Origin: Paracoccaceae bacterium
GTDB taxonomy: Bacteria; Pseudomonadota; Alphaproteobacteria; Rhodobacterales; Rhodobacteraceae
Assembly: GCA_947476475.1 (NCBI GenBank)
Contig: CANJQT010000003.1
Location: 1 to 64,000, forward strand
Direction: 5' to 3'
DNA: 64,000 bases
The notes beneath the pieces are model-generated. The model had not been told where the DNA came from, did no database searches, and worked only from the letters and a program-made list of their open reading frames with translations. The position numbers and the translations under genes were made by a program. Positions 52,196-62,594 of this stretch are shown here, piece by piece. Position 1 is the first letter of the stretch. Each line of letters starts with the position of its first letter.

Positions 52196-53173
52196 TCAGC
52201 CGCGACCAAGGGTCGCAAGCATGCGTGAGGCAGCTTCCGAGGGCGACAGGCCCGCCTCCACCTCGGCGCCCAATGCCTGCATGCGGGCGCGGGTTGCCGC
52301 ATCGGCGGTCAGCCGTGCAAGCAGGCCCTGGCGCACCTCTTCCTCGAACCAGTTGCGGGCCTGTTCGGCGCGGCGGCGGGCAAAAACCCCGTTTTCGCGC
52401 CGCCAGTTGATTAGGGTGCCGATTTCGGCCCAGACCTCGGACAGCCCGCGTTCCTCCAGCGCCGACACCATCATCGCCTTGGGGAACCCGTCGGGATCCT
52501 GCGGGCGTTTGCGCAAAAGCCTGAGTGCGCCGGCATAGTCGGCGCAGGTGCGGGTGGCCGCATGCTTCAGATCGCCATCGGCCTTGTTCACCAGGATCAG
52601 GTCGGCGATTTCCATGATGCCGCGCTTGACGCCCTGCAATTCGTCGCCGCCCGCCGGGGCCAGAAGCAAAAGGAACAGATCGGCCATGTCGGCCACCATG
52701 GTTTCCGACTGGCCGACACCCACGGTCTCAACCAGCACCACGTCGAACCCCGCCGCTTCGCACAGGGCGACCGCTTCGCGGGTGCGGCGGGCGACACCGC
52801 CCAGCTGGGTCTGGCTGGGCGAGGGGCGTATGAAGGCCATGGGATCGCGCGCCAGTCGGTCCATGCGGGTCTTGTCCCCAAGGATCGAGCCGCCCGAGCG
52901 GGCCGAGGACGGATCGACCGCCAGCACCGCCACCTTCAGCCCCTGCCGGGTCAACATCATCCCGAACGCTTCGATGAAGCTGGATTTGCCGACCCCCGGT
53001 GTGCCCGACAGGCCGATGCGCAGCGCCTGACGGCCAGCGCTGCCCAGTTTATGCAGCAGATCCAGCGCCCGCGCCCGGTGATCCGCCCGCCCGCTTTCAA
53101 CCAGGGTGATCGCCCGCGCCAGCGCCCGGCGGTCGCCGGACAGAAGCTTTTCGGCTAGGTCATCTGACGTCAT
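52196..53173 (-). CDS. meaB: Methylmalonyl-CoA mutase-associated GTPase MeaB
   Basis: MeaB is the P-loop GTPase that protects and loads cobalamin into methylmalonyl-CoA mutase. The 325-residue protein has Walker A 'GTPGVGKSSF' near residue 60, 'AVDPSSARSGGSILGDKTRM', the switch region 'VVLVETVGVGQSE', and 'LVNKADGD' for guanine. It stands alone here, without the mutase genes. It supports the propionyl-CoA route suggested by prpE. Confidence 0.93.
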   Translation of the reverse strand: MTSDDLAEKLLSGDRRALARAITLVESGRADHRARALDLLHKLGSAGRQALRIGLSGTPGVGKSSFIEAFGMMLTRQGLKVAVLAVDPSSARSGGSILGDKTRMDRLARDPMAFIRPSPSQTQLGGVARRTREAVALCEAAGFDVVLVETVGVGQSETMVADMADLFLLLLAPAGGDELQGVKRGIMEIADLILVNKADGDLKHAATRTCADYAGALRLLRKRPQDPDGFPKAMMVSALEERGLSEVWAEIGTLINWRRENGVFARRRAEQARNWFEEEVRQGLLARLTADAATRARMQALGAEVEAGLSPSEAASRMLATLGRG

Positions 53174-53296
53174 GTTTCGGTTCCGGCATGTTCTTGCGCG
53201 TTTGTCCCGGGCTGTGTGCCGGACCCCGCAGGGTTTCTTGCCTTTTTGCCCTGCCTCCTGTCCAGTGCGGATCAGAAAAAACCATGAGGCCGGGTG

Positions 53297-54034
53297 ATGT
53301 TTGTCTTCTCAATGCACAAGAATGCCCTGCGTGCCGCGATGGTGGTCTTGTCACTGGCCGCCACCGCAGCGCGCGCCGACCAGACTGATGCCGCGGTATT
53401 CGACATTTCGATCCGCGGGTTTTCGGCGGCCACCCTGTCGATCAGCGGGGCGGTGACGGGCCAACATTATGAGGCTTCGGGTTTCCTGAAAAGTTCGGGG
53501 CTTTTGGGGTTTCTCAAGAAGATCCGCTATGATGCGGCGGCCTCGGGCAGCCTGTCGGACGGCCGCTTCGTGCCGGCGCGCTATAAGGAAAAGGCCGATA
53601 CCGGCAAGCGGCAGTCGGAATCGGTGATGGCCTACAAGGGGGGCGTTCCGCAGGTGAAGTCCTACACGCCGCCGCGCCCGCCTCAGACCGGCGACATTGA
53701 TCCGGCGACCCAAGGCGGCACCGTCGATCCGCTGACCGCCCTTTACGCGGTCTTGCGCGATGTGCCGGTGGCCGAGGCCTGCAGCCTGAAGGTTTTCCTT
53801 TTCGATGGCCGGCGCCGCAGTCAGGTGGTTCTGACCGCCCCTAAGGCCGAGGGCGAGCGTATCACCTGCCGGGGGGAGTACCGCAGGCTTGAGGGGTTTT
53901 CAGACAAGGACATGGCCGAAAAGAGCCGTTTCCCCTTCACCCTGACCTATCAGGCGGCGGGGTCGGGCATGGTGCATGTGAGCGAAATTTCGATGGATAC
54001 GCTCTATGGAAAAGGCCGGATGATCCGGCGATAA
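53297..54034 (+). CDS. Exported DUF3108 family protein
   Basis: The 245-residue protein has an N-terminal signal peptide (MFVFSMHKNALRAAMVVLSLAATAARA; cleavage after Ala-Arg-Ala). The mature part is a beta-rich DUF3108 domain with 'FDISIRGFSAATLSISGAVTG' and 'ITCRGEYRRLEGFS'. The family is of unknown function and resembles lipid-binding jelly-roll proteins. The ATG at 53297 follows a GTG at 53294. It is followed seven bases later by hrpB. Confidence 0.82.
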   Translation: MFVFSMHKNALRAAMVVLSLAATAARADQTDAAVFDISIRGFSAATLSISGAVTGQHYEASGFLKSSGLLGFLKKIRYDAAASGSLSDGRFVPARYKEKADTGKRQSESVMAYKGGVPQVKSYTPPRPPQTGDIDPATQGGTVDPLTALYAVLRDVPVAEACSLKVFLFDGRRRSQVVLTAPKAEGERITCRGEYRRLEGFSDKDMAEKSRFPFTLTYQAAGSGMVHVSEISMDTLYGKGRMIRR

Positions 54035-54040
54035 GGGCGC

Positions 54041-56506
54041 ATGAGTGTGCCCATTCCACCCCCCATGCCGATTGACGAGGCGCTGCCCGCGCTGCTGGAG
54101 GTCATGCAGGCCCATGGCCGTGCCGTGCTGCAAGCGCCGCCGGGGGCCGGAAAGACCACGCGCGTTCCCTTGGCGATGATGATCGACGGGCTGGTGCCGG
54201 GCCGCATCCTGATGCTGGAACCCCGCCGCCTTGCCGCCCGGGCCGCCGCCGAACGGATGGCCGAGACATTGGGCGAGGCGGTCGGGCAAAGGGTGGGCTA
54301 CCGGATCCGGGGCGAGGCCAAGGTTTCGGCCGCCACCCGGATAGAAGTGGTGACAGAAGGCATCCTGACGCGGATGATCCAGTCCGACCCGGAACTGTCG
54401 GGCGTGGACGCGGTGATCTTTGACGAATTTCACGAACGGTCGCTGAATGCCGATCTGGGTCTGGCTTTGGTCTGGGAGGTGCGCGGCGCGCTGCGCCCCG
54501 ACCTGATGGTGCTGGTGATGTCGGCCACACTGGATGCGGCACCCGTGGCCGCGCTGTTGGATCACGCCCCGGTCATCACCTCGCAAGGGCGGGCCTTTCC
54601 GGTTGAAACCCGCTGGCTGGCGCGCAGCCCGGCGGCGGGTCTGCGCTATGAGGCGGCGATTGCTGGCCTCATAGCCGATGCGGTGGCGGAAACCGATGGC
54701 GGTGTGCTGGTCTTTTTGCCGGGCGAAGGGGAAATCCGCCGGGTCGAGGGGCTGCTGGCCGGTCGGCTACCGGCAGGCTGCGTGGTGCACCCGCTGTTCG
54801 GGGCGATGGAATTTGCCGCCCAGCGCGCGGCGATTGCGCCTGCGACGGCGGGGCGCAAGGTGGTGCTGGCGACTTCGATCGCCGAAACCTCGCTGACCAT
54901 TCAGGATGTACGGGTGGTGGTGGATGGCGGCCGCGCGCGGCGGGCGCGGTTCGATCCGTCATCCGGCATGGCGCGGCTGGTGACGGAACGGGTGACAAGG
55001 GCCGAGGCGGAACAAAGGCGCGGCCGGGCCGGGCGGGTGGCGGAAGGCATCTGCTACCGATTCTGGACCAAGGGCGAGGAAGGGGCGCTGGCCGCCTTCC
55101 CACCGGCCGAGATCGAGGCGGCCGATCTGACGGGCCTTGCGCTGGAACTGGCGCTTTGGGGGTCTGACGGGGCCGATCTGGCCTTTCTGACCCCGCCCCC
55201 TGCCCCCGCTTTGGCCGAAGCGCGCGCCTTGTTGCAGGGGCTGGGCGCGCTGGACCCCGGTTTTCGGATCACCGCCCATGGGCGGGCGCTGGCGGCCCTG
55301 CCGCTGCATCCGCGTCTGGCGCATATGCTGGTGGTGGCGGGGCCGGATGCGGCGACGCTCGCCGCCCTGTTGGCGGAACGCGACCCGTTGCGCGGGGCGC
55401 ACGCCGATCTGGCCCTGAGGCTGGCCGCGGTGCGTGACCCCAAGGCCTATGAGGCCGACCACCCGCACCGGGTGGACCGGGGCATCGTCGAACGGGTGCG
55501 GGCTGAAGCCAAGCGGCTGGCGCGGATGGTGAAGCCAGTGGCAGAGCGGTTCAGCGCGGCCGAGATGGCCGCGTTGGCCTACCCTGACCGCATCGGCCTG
55601 CGCCGCAAGGGCGATGCGCCGCGCTTTGTGCTGTCGGGCGGCAAGGGGGCGGTGGCGGACGCCGCCGACCCTGTCGGCAAGGGGCGGCTGATCGTGGCCA
55701 CCGACCTGGACGGCGACCCGCGCGAAGCCAGGTTACGGCAAGCGATTGCCATCGATGAGGCAGCACTGCGCCGCCTTTACGGCGATCAGATCGGCTGGCA
55801 GGACCAGTGCGACTGGTCCCGGCGTGACGGGCGCGTGCTGGCGCGGCGGCAGGAACGGTTCGGGGCGTTGATCCTTGCGGACCGCGCCTGGCCAGAGGCC
55901 CCGTCTGACGCCATGGCGCGCGCGGCGTTGGAGGGCATCCGCCAGCTTGGCCTGCCGTGGTCGGACGCAGCCCGGCGGTTCCGGGCGCGGGTGGAACTGT
56001 GCCGCCGCGACGGGGCCGATCTGCCGGATTTCAGCGACGAAGGGCTGATGGCGCGCGCTGAAGACTGGCTTTTACCGCATCTGACGGGCAAGCGGACCGA
56101 AGGTGATCTGCGCGGGATGGACCTGACCGAGGCGCTGAAGGGGGCTTTGTCCTGGGACGATCTGCAACTGGTCAACCGCCTTGCCCCACCGGCGTTTCAA
56201 ACCCCGCTGGGGCGCAGCGTGCCGATTGATTACGCAGGTGATTACCCGTCGATTGCGCTGCGTCTGCAGGAACTGTTCGGGGTAAAGACCCACCCGACGG
56301 TGGGGCCAAAGCGCCTGCCGCTGCGCATCACGCTGCTGTCGCCGGGCCAGAAGGCGGTGCAGGTGACGCTGGACCTGCCGGGTTTTTGGGCCACGAGTTA
56401 CAGTGATGTCAAGAAGGATATGCGCGGCGAATACCCGCGCCACCCTTGGCCTGAAGATCCGACCGAAGCCGAACCGACCCTGCGCGCCAAGCCGCGCGGC
56501 ACCTGA
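54041..56506 (+). CDS. hrpB: ATP-dependent helicase HrpB
   Basis: HrpB is a DEAH/RHA-type RNA helicase. The 821-residue protein has motif I APPGAGKT (32-39), motif II DEFH (128-131) in place of DEAH, motif III 'MSATLD', and motif VI 'QRRGRAGRVAEG', with the HrpB-specific C-terminal domain ending 'YSDVKKDMRGEYPRHPWPEDP'. Substrates in bacteria are not known. The length and motifs match the family well. Confidence 0.95.
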   Translation: MSVPIPPPMPIDEALPALLEVMQAHGRAVLQAPPGAGKTTRVPLAMMIDGLVPGRILMLEPRRLAARAAAERMAETLGEAVGQRVGYRIRGEAKVSAATRIEVVTEGILTRMIQSDPELSGVDAVIFDEFHERSLNADLGLALVWEVRGALRPDLMVLVMSATLDAAPVAALLDHAPVITSQGRAFPVETRWLARSPAAGLRYEAAIAGLIADAVAETDGGVLVFLPGEGEIRRVEGLLAGRLPAGCVVHPLFGAMEFAAQRAAIAPATAGRKVVLATSIAETSLTIQDVRVVVDGGRARRARFDPSSGMARLVTERVTRAEAEQRRGRAGRVAEGICYRFWTKGEEGALAAFPPAEIEAADLTGLALELALWGSDGADLAFLTPPPAPALAEARALLQGLGALDPGFRITAHGRALAALPLHPRLAHMLVVAGPDAATLAALLAERDPLRGAHADLALRLAAVRDPKAYEADHPHRVDRGIVERVRAEAKRLARMVKPVAERFSAAEMAALAYPDRIGLRRKGDAPRFVLSGGKGAVADAADPVGKGRLIVATDLDGDPREARLRQAIAIDEAALRRLYGDQIGWQDQCDWSRRDGRVLARRQERFGALILADRAWPEAPSDAMARAALEGIRQLGLPWSDAARRFRARVELCRRDGADLPDFSDEGLMARAEDWLLPHLTGKRTEGDLRGMDLTEALKGALSWDDLQLVNRLAPPAFQTPLGRSVPIDYAGDYPSIALRLQELFGVKTHPTVGPKRLPLRITLLSPGQKAVQVTLDLPGFWATSYSDVKKDMRGEYPRHPWPEDPTEAEPTLRAKPRGT

Positions 56507-56534
56507 CAAAGGCGCGCGCGGCGCAGCTTGGACC

Positions 56535-57032
56535 TTAGCCGCCGAGGAAGTCGGCCTTGCCCAATTCCACGCCATTGTGGCGCAGGACCCCGTAGGCGGT
56601 GGCAGTGTGGAAATAGAAATTGGGCAAGATCCAGTAGCGAATGTAATCTGCCCCTTTGAACGACATGTCGTTCGGGCCGGCCTTGAAGGTGACGGTGCGG
56701 TCTTCGGCCCCCTCGAAATCCGCGGGCTTCAGGGCGGCAAGACTTGCGATCGTATTGGCGATACGGCCCTTGAGATCGGTGAAGGTCACTTCGGTGTCGG
56801 GCACGGATTCAGGTTCGCCCCCTTTCAGGCGCACAGCGCCGCGGCGGGCCTGATCGCAGGCGATCTGCACCTGACGGGTCAGGGGAAACATGTCGGGGTA
56901 AAGGCGCGCGGCCAGAAGCACGGAAGGGTCGATCTTGCGCGCCTCGCAATGGGCTTCGGCCTTGGCCAGCACATTCGACAGCGCCTTCAGCCCGTGCGAG
57001 AGGGGCGGCACGAAATCATCGTAAAGGGACAT
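56535..57032 (-). CDS. DUF1993 family protein
   Basis: The 165-residue protein is a DUF1993 member, a DinB-like helical bundle: 'MSLYDDFVPPLSHGLKALSNVLAKAEAH', 'LAARLYPDMFPLTRQVQIACD' and 'PNFYFHTATAYGVLRHNGVELGKADFLG'. The conserved His/Asp residues might bind a metal as in DinB proteins, but function is unknown. It converges on hrpB. Confidence 0.88.
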   Translation of the reverse strand: MSLYDDFVPPLSHGLKALSNVLAKAEAHCEARKIDPSVLLAARLYPDMFPLTRQVQIACDQARRGAVRLKGGEPESVPDTEVTFTDLKGRIANTIASLAALKPADFEGAEDRTVTFKAGPNDMSFKGADYIRYWILPNFYFHTATAYGVLRHNGVELGKADFLGG

Positions 57033-57111
57033 GGCTTTCTCCTGGTTCGGTTCGGGGGCGACCCTAGGCCGGGGCGCGCCAAAGGGGAAGGCCCAGCACG
57101 CCTGCGCCGGA

Positions 57112-57660
57112 TCACAAGTGACTTGCCACCGCGTCGGTCGTCACCAGATGCGCGAAATCCGCGCCCAGAAGCGACAGGGTGACGCGCAGGACGGTCGCCG
57201 CATCAATGCGCCCGCCATCATGCGCCGGGATGTCGAAGCCGACCAGCGCATCGCCGGGAAGGACCACCTGAAAGCCCAGATCGCTGGCCATGCGGGTGGT
57301 CGAGGTGACGCAAAAGGCCGCCACCGCGCCGACCAGAACGATCCGCCCGATCCCTTCGCGGCGCAGCCAGGCATCCAGCCCGGTGCCCGAAAAAGCCGAG
57401 GAGGTGGATTTGTGAAATATTTTTTCACCGGGCATTGGGCGGGCGCAGCCCATCACTTCGCCCCCGGGCTGGCCAAGCGCTACGGGGGTTCCGGGCTCAT
57501 GGTGATGGACATGGACAATCGGCAAACCGCGCGCCCTGAACAGCGCCAGAAGACCGGCAATACGCGCCTCGGCGTCAGGGTTGGCGCGGTCACGCCCGGC
57601 ACGGGTGCGCGCGGCCATTTCCTCTTGCATGTCGATGATCAGAAGGGCGGTGCGGGTCAT
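57112..57660 (-). CDS. Isochorismatase-family cysteine hydrolase
   Basis: The 182-residue Rossmann-like protein has the catalytic triad of the family: Asp10 ('LLIIDMQEEM'), Lys84 ('FHKSTSSAF') and Cys117 ('AAFCVTSTTRMAS'). Such hydrolases act on nicotinamide, isochorismate, N-carbamoyl compounds or amides. The specificity is unknown. The start MTRTALL at 57660 is the family-like one; the eight extra residues upstream are not. Confidence 0.9.
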   Translation of the reverse strand: MTRTALLIIDMQEEMAARTRAGRDRANPDAEARIAGLLALFRARGLPIVHVHHHEPGTPVALGQPGGEVMGCARPMPGEKIFHKSTSSAFSGTGLDAWLRREGIGRIVLVGAVAAFCVTSTTRMASDLGFQVVLPGDALVGFDIPAHDGGRIDAATVLRVTLSLLGADFAHLVTTDAVASHL

Positions 57661-57681
57661 GGCAATCTCCGGGGTTTTGCA

Positions 57682-57737
57682 CATTCACCTGGTCCAAATA
57701 CTCCCGGGGGAGCGCGAGGGGGCAGGCAGCCCCCTCG
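57682..57737 (-). repeat. Recurrent hairpin plus 'GAGTATTTGG' intergenic element, copy D
   Basis: On the minus strand a hairpin CGAGGGGGC/GCCCCCTCG (57715-57737, five-base loop) precedes CCCCGGGAGTATTTGGACCAGG. It lies between the cysteine hydrolase and argF genes, on the same strand as both. Confidence 0.7.
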
Positions 57738-57757
57738 CTTGCAACGCAAAGGGCGGC

Positions 57758-58684
57758 TCAGACCCCGAGGCAGTAGCGCAGGATCGCCTTTTGCGCGTGC
57801 AGGCGGTTTTCGCTTTCGTCGAAGATCACCGATTGCGGGCCGTCCATCACCGTGTTGGTGGCCTCTTCGTTGCGGTGGGCGGGCAGGCAGTGCATGAAGA
57901 GCGCGTCAGGCTTGCCCTCGGCCATCATCGCATCATTGACCTGATAGGGGCGCAGCTGGTTGTGGCGGCGTTCGCGCGCACTTTCGGGGTCGTGCATCGA
58001 CACCCAGGTGTCGGTGACGATGGCGTCGGCCCCGCGCGCGGCGGCCAGCGGGTCGCGGGTGATTTCCACCTTGCGGCCTTTGGCACGGGCGAATTCGACG
58101 GCCTTGGGGTTGGGGTCAAGGGTTTCGGGGCCGGTGAAGGTGAGGTCAAAGCCGAACTGGCCGGCCGCATGCAGCCAGCTCGTGCACACATTGTTGCCGT
58201 CGCCGGACCAGACGAACTTGCGCCCGCCGATCGCACCGCGGTGTTCTTCATAGGTCACGATGTCGGCCATGATCTGGCAGGGATGCGAGGCATCGGTCAG
58301 GCCGTTGATCACCGGAACGGTGGCATGTTCGGCCATTTCAAGCAGCGTCGCTTCTTCAAAGGTGCGCAGCATGATCAGATCGACATAGCGTGAGAGCACC
58401 CGCGCAGTATCGGCGATCGATTCGCCATGGCCAAGCTGCATGTCCTTGCCCGACAGCACCATCACCTCGCCGCCCATCTGGCGGGCGCCCACGTCAAAGC
58501 TGATGCGGGTGCGGGTCGAGGGTTTTTCGAAGATCAGCGCGATCATGCGGCCTGCCAGCGGCTGGGTGGCGTCGGGCATGCCCTTGGGCAGGCCGTGGCG
58601 GGCGTCCTTCATGGCGCGGGCCTGGTCGATCATGGCGCGCAAGTCGGCTTGGGTGGTGGTGTGGATGTCGAGGAAATGGTTCAT
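57758..58684 (-). CDS. argF: Ornithine carbamoyltransferase
   Basis: ArgF joins ornithine and carbamoyl phosphate to give citrulline. The 308-residue protein has the carbamoyl phosphate loop '[16 protein letters not shown]', 'HPCQIMADI', '[16 protein letters not shown]' and the ornithine loop '[14 protein letters not shown]'. It follows argD on the minus strand across a 102-base spacer with a repeat element, consistent with an argDF operon. Confidence 0.96.
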   Translation of the reverse strand: MNHFLDIHTTTQADLRAMIDQARAMKDARHGLPKGMPDATQPLAGRMIALIFEKPSTRTRISFDVGARQMGGEVMVLSGKDMQLGHGESIADTARVLSRYVDLIMLRTFEEATLLEMAEHATVPVINGLTDASHPCQIMADIVTYEEHRGAIGGRKFVWSGDGNNVCTSWLHAAGQFGFDLTFTGPETLDPNPKAVEFARAKGRKVEITRDPLAAARGADAIVTDTWVSMHDPESARERRHNQLRPYQVNDAMMAEGKPDALFMHCLPAHRNEEATNTVMDGPQSVIFDESENRLHAQKAILRYCLGV

Positions 58685-58709
58685 CGCGGGGTTCCTTGCC
58701 CGGAGAGGT

Positions 58710-58763
58710 GGGGGGCTGTCTGCCCCCCGTGCCCCCCCGAGGATATTTAGGGACAGAAAATGA
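58710..58763 (+). repeat. Recurrent hairpin plus 'GGATATTTAGG' intergenic element, copy E
   Basis: GGGGGGC/GCCCCCC (58710-58728, five-base loop TGTCT) is followed by CCCCCCCGAGGATATTTAGG and an A-rich tail GACAGAAAATGAGG. It sits in the argF-argD spacer. Confidence 0.72.
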
Positions 58764-58786
58764 GGGGCTGCGCGGGATGCGCCATG

Positions 58787-59962
58787 TCAGAGCGCCTGTT
58801 CGACAGCAGAGGCGGCGCGGTCCAGGCGGGTGACCGCCTCGGTCAGATCGGTGTCACTGATGGTCAGGGGTGGCAGGAGGCGCAGGGTATTGTCTGCGGC
58901 GGGGACGGTGAGGATATGTTCTTCGTAGCCCGCCCTAACCACATCGGCGGGGGCCACCTTGCATTTGAGGCCGAGGATCAGCCCCTGACCCCGCACGCTT
59001 TCGAAAACCCGCGGATGGGCCGCGACCAGCCCTTCGAGGCTTTGGCGGAAGAGTGCCGCCTTGCGGTTCACTTCCGCCAGAAAGGCGGGGTCGGTGATAA
59101 TTTCGGTGACGCGCGCGCCGACGGCGCAGGCCAGCGGGTTGCCGCCGTAGGTCGATCCGTGGGTGCCCGCGACCATTCCGGAGGCGGCGCGTTCGGTGGC
59201 CAGCACCGCGCCGAGCGGGAAGCCACCGCCGATGCCTTTGGCGACCATCATAATGTCGGGGGTGATGCCCGCCCATTCATGGGCGAAGAGGCGGCCGGTG
59301 CGACCCATGCCGCACTGCACCTCGTCGAGGATCAAAAGCGCGCCAGTCTCATTGCAGAGCTGGCGGATCAGCTTCAGGTCGGCGTCGGGCAGCGGACGGA
59401 TGCCGCCTTCGCCTTGGATCGGCTCGAGCATCACCGCACAGGTTTGCGGTCCGATGGCCGCCTTCAGCGCTGCCATGTCGCCCCAGGGCAGTTGCCGGAA
59501 ACCCGGCATCAGGGGGCCAAAGCCCTTGACCATCTTGTCGGCGCCGGAGGCGGCGATCGCCGCGGTCGAGCGGCCATGGAAGGCGCCCTCGAAGGTCAGG
59601 ATCTCGGGCCGGTCTTCACCCTTTTCGTACCAGTATTTGCGGGCCATCTTGATCGCAAGTTCGGCAGCCTCGGTGCCTGAATTGGTGAAGAAGACGGTAT
59701 CTGCAAAGGTATGGGCGCACAGAAGATCCGCCAGGCGTTGCTGTTCGGGGATCTGGTAAAGGTTCGAGACATGCCAGACCTTGCCCGCCTGTTTGGTCAG
59801 GGCGGCGATCAGGTCGGGGTTAGCGTGGCCCAGCGCATTGACCGCGATCCCCGCACCTAGATCGAGATATCGCCCCCCGTCTGTCGCGATCAGCCAAGAG
59901 CCTTCGCCCCGTTCAAAGGACAGGGGCGCACGGTTGTAGGTGGGCAGAACGGTCGGGATCAT
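58787..59962 (-). CDS. argD: Acetylornithine aminotransferase
   Basis: ArgD makes N-acetylornithine from the semialdehyde using glutamate and PLP. The 391-residue class III aminotransferase has '[25 protein letters not shown]', '[17 protein letters not shown]', '[11 protein letters not shown]' and the PLP lysine in '[17 protein letters not shown]'. The start MIPTVLPTY at 59962 is family-like; the frame is open 12 residues further. It heads the argD-argF pair. Confidence 0.94.
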   Translation of the reverse strand: MIPTVLPTYNRAPLSFERGEGSWLIATDGGRYLDLGAGIAVNALGHANPDLIAALTKQAGKVWHVSNLYQIPEQQRLADLLCAHTFADTVFFTNSGTEAAELAIKMARKYWYEKGEDRPEILTFEGAFHGRSTAAIAASGADKMVKGFGPLMPGFRQLPWGDMAALKAAIGPQTCAVMLEPIQGEGGIRPLPDADLKLIRQLCNETGALLILDEVQCGMGRTGRLFAHEWAGITPDIMMVAKGIGGGFPLGAVLATERAASGMVAGTHGSTYGGNPLACAVGARVTEIITDPAFLAEVNRKAALFRQSLEGLVAAHPRVFESVRGQGLILGLKCKVAPADVVRAGYEEHILTVPAADNTLRLLPPLTISDTDLTEAVTRLDRAASAVEQAL

Positions 59963-60201
59963 CGGGAACCTCCGGGGGAAGAAGCCAATCCGTGCCAAAG
60001 GCAGGGGGGCGTGTCAACGAGGGATGGGATGGGTCGGGACAAGGTGGCGGACAGCCACGGCTGATCAGTCGCGTCAGGCGCGACGACGTCGGATGGCAGG
60101 AAGGGTGCGGGTCCGGGTGATCATGGGGACCGCATAGCGGCAAAAACCGGGTGTGTAAATCTGCATTTGCGGTGGCGGGTCTGGCCGCCTAGGGTCGGCG
60201 C

Positions 60202-60840
60202 ATGGCCCTGACCCTGATCGGATATCGCTTCAGCATTTATACCCGCATCGTACGTCTGGTGCTGGCTGAGAAGCGGCTGCGCGCGACGCTGGTCGAGGTG
60301 GACCCTTTTCGCCCGCCCCTGCCCGCCGACTTTCTGGCGCTGAATCCGTTCGGGCGGGTGCCGGTGCTGCAGCACGGGCCGTTCACCGTCTTTGAGACCG
60401 CGGTGATCTGCCGATATCTGGATGAGGCGCTGCCGGGGCCGGTCTTGCAGCCCGAAGATGCGCGCGACCGGGCGCGAATGGCGCAGGTGGTGGCGATTGC
60501 CGATGCGGATGGCTACCGGCCGATGGTCCGTCAGGTCTTTGCGCATCGGGTGTTTCGGCCTGCCGAAGGCCAGGTGCCTGATCAGGCCACGATCGCGCAG
60601 GGGCTGGCGGCGGCCGGGCAGGTGCTGGGCGTTCTGGACGGGATCGCGCAGGAAGGACGGGTGCTGGGGCCGGATCGGATCACGCTGGCCGATCTGCATC
60701 TGGCGCCGATGTTCGCGGCCTTTGTGCAGGCACCCGAGGGGGCGGATCTGCTGGCGGATCATGTGGGCCTTTCAGAGTGGTGGGGGCGGATCAGGGGCCG
60801 TGCCAGCCTGCGCGACACCGATCTGGGCCTGCCCGGCTGA
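60202..60840 (+). CDS. Glutathione S-transferase family protein
   Basis: The 212-residue protein starts MALTLIGYRFSIYTRIVRLVLAEKRL, a Ser/Tyr-type GST N-terminus, with 'GRVPVLQHGPFTVFETAVICRYLDEA' and a helical C-terminal domain. The substrate is unknown. It is the third GST in the window and unrelated in context to the others. gcrA follows 165 bases downstream. Confidence 0.88.
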   Translation: MALTLIGYRFSIYTRIVRLVLAEKRLRATLVEVDPFRPPLPADFLALNPFGRVPVLQHGPFTVFETAVICRYLDEALPGPVLQPEDARDRARMAQVVAIADADGYRPMVRQVFAHRVFRPAEGQVPDQATIAQGLAAAGQVLGVLDGIAQEGRVLGPDRITLADLHLAPMFAAFVQAPEGADLLADHVGLSEWWGRIRGRASLRDTDLGLPG

Positions 60841-61005
60841 GAGTCGGCCTACGGGAAAGCACGGATGGTGGTGCGCGAAGGCTTGCCTTGGGCGCGCGCG
60901 GCTTGTATCTCGGCGCGTCCCGGTTAGAATGGGGCGAACCGCAGTTAGGCGGGTTGGGGGTGCGGCTTGCGCCCCGGCCCTGCCACAAAAACCCGAGGGT
61001 CTTTC

Positions 61006-61614
61006 ATGTCCTGGACCGACGAACGCGTCGAGCTTTTGAAGAAGATGTGGTCCGAGGGCCAGTCTGCCAGCCAGATCGCCAAGGAGCTTGGCGCCGTTAC
61101 CCGCAATGCGGTGATCGGCAAGGTCCATCGTTTGGGCCTGTCCAACCGTGTGGGCGCGCCGACTGATGGCAAGGCCAAGGGCGACGAGGTCGAGGTGGAA
61201 GCGCCGCATGTGGAACCGGCACAGCGGCCTGCAGCCGCCGCGCCTGCCGCAGCAACCCCGCGCCCGGAACCGCGACCGGCCGCCGCCGCGCCACGCCCAG
61301 AGGTTGCCCCGGTGCAAAGCGCCTCGCCAATGCGCAAGGCGATCATTCCGGCGGGCCAGCCCCTGCCGCCGCAACCTTCGGTCGGAGAGATCAGCCCCGA
61401 GGCTTTGGCTTCGGTCCGCGAGGTCGAGAAGAAGGCGCGCAAGATCCCGCTGATGGACCTGACCGAACGCACCTGCAAATGGCCGATTGGTGACCCCGCC
61501 ACCCCGGATTTCTGGTTCTGCGGCCTGCCAAGCCAGCCCGGCAAACCCTATTGCGAGGCCCATGTCGGCGTCGCCTTCCAGCCGATGAGCGCCCGGCGCG
61601 ACCGTCGGCGGTAG
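61006..61614 (+). CDS. gcrA: Cell cycle regulator GcrA
   Basis: GcrA is an alphaproteobacterial transcription factor that binds sigma-70 and methylated GANTC sites to control S-phase genes. The 202-residue protein has the N-terminal helix-turn-helix '[28 protein letters not shown]' with '[17 protein letters not shown]', a Pro/Ala-rich linker (about 65-120) and the C-terminal sigma-interacting domain with '[19 protein letters not shown]' and '[13 protein letters not shown]'. The start MSWTDERVE is the family one; 13 upstream residues are excluded. Confidence 0.96.
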   Translation: MSWTDERVELLKKMWSEGQSASQIAKELGAVTRNAVIGKVHRLGLSNRVGAPTDGKAKGDEVEVEAPHVEPAQRPAAAAPAAATPRPEPRPAAAAPRPEVAPVQSASPMRKAIIPAGQPLPPQPSVGEISPEALASVREVEKKARKIPLMDLTERTCKWPIGDPATPDFWFCGLPSQPGKPYCEAHVGVAFQPMSARRDRRR

Positions 61615-61667
61615 GACCGGGCGGCAGGGCCGGGATTGCCCCGACCCCGCCCGACACAGGAGCTTTC

Positions 61668-62594
61668 ATGACATTGATCATCGAGATCGGCGATCTGTCC
61701 AAGACCTATGGGAGTGGCACGGCGGCCTTGTCGGACGTCACGCTGGATATCCGTGAGGGCGAGATCCTTGCCCTGCTGGGCCCGAACGGCGCGGGAAAGA
61801 CCACGCTGATTTCGATTGTCTGCGGGCTGGTCACGCCCTCGACGGGCCGCGTGCTGGTCGGTGGGCATGACATTCAGCGCGACTATCGGGCGGCGCGGGC
61901 TTTGATCGGGTTGGTGCCGCAGGAAATTGCGCTCGAATCCTTCGAGACGGTGATGAACACGGTGCGCTTTACCCGTGGGCTTTACGGCAAGGGGCGCGAT
62001 GACGCCTATCTGGAAAGCCTGCTGAAATCGCTGACCCTGTGGGACAAGCGCGATGCGAAGCTGATGGAACTGTCGGGCGGCATGAAGCGGCGGGTGATGA
62101 TCGCCAAGGCGCTGTCGCACCAGCCGAAGATCCTGTTTCTGGACGAGCCGACCGCCGGGGTTGACGTGAACCTGCGGCGCGAGATGTGGGAAGTGGTGCG
62201 GGATCTACGCGATCAGGGCGTGACCGTCATCCTGACAACCCATTACATCGCCGAGGCCGAAGAGATGGCCGACCGCATCGGGGTCATCGACAAGGGTCGG
62301 CTGTTGCTGGTCAAGGACAAGACAGCATTGATGCACGAATTCGGGCAAAAGCGCCTGACAATCGAATTGACCGAGCCGGTAAGCAGTCTGCCGGTCACGC
62401 TGCAGGACCACGGGCTGACCCTTGCCGATGATGGGCTGCATCTGTCCTATCACTATGACACCCGCGCCGACCGGACCGGCATTGCGCGGCTGCTGGCTGA
62501 TGTGGCGACGGCGGGGCTTTCGGTGCGCGACCTTGCAACCGAGCAATCCTCGCTGGAGGAGGTGTTTCTGGGCCTGCTGAGGGAAAAGCCATGA
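61668..62594 (+). CDS. ABC-2 type transporter, ATP-binding subunit
   Basis: The 308-residue ATPase has Walker A '[10 protein letters not shown]', the signature '[15 protein letters not shown]', Walker B '[10 protein letters not shown]' and the H-loop '[11 protein letters not shown]', with an extra C-terminal domain (about 220-308) as in YadG/DrrA-like exporters. It powers export of an unknown substrate with the permease encoded next. Its stop overlaps the permease start by four bases. The start at 61668 is preceded by AGGAG. Confidence 0.93.
   Translation: MTLIIEIGDLSKTYGSGTAALSDVTLDIREGEILALLGPNGAGKTTLISIVCGLVTPSTGRVLVGGHDIQRDYRAARALIGLVPQEIALESFETVMNTVRFTRGLYGKGRDDAYLESLLKSLTLWDKRDAKLMELSGGMKRRVMIAKALSHQPKILFLDEPTAGVDVNLRREMWEVVRDLRDQGVTVILTTHYIAEAEEMADRIGVIDKGRLLLVKDKTALMHEFGQKRLTIELTEPVSSLPVTLQDHGLTLADDGLHLSYHYDTRADRTGIARLLADVATAGLSVRDLATEQSSLEEVFLGLLREKP

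Noticed and set aside
58760-59680. 306-codon plus-strand frame opposite argD
   Set aside because: The argD motifs on the other strand are unmistakable; this frame is its complement.
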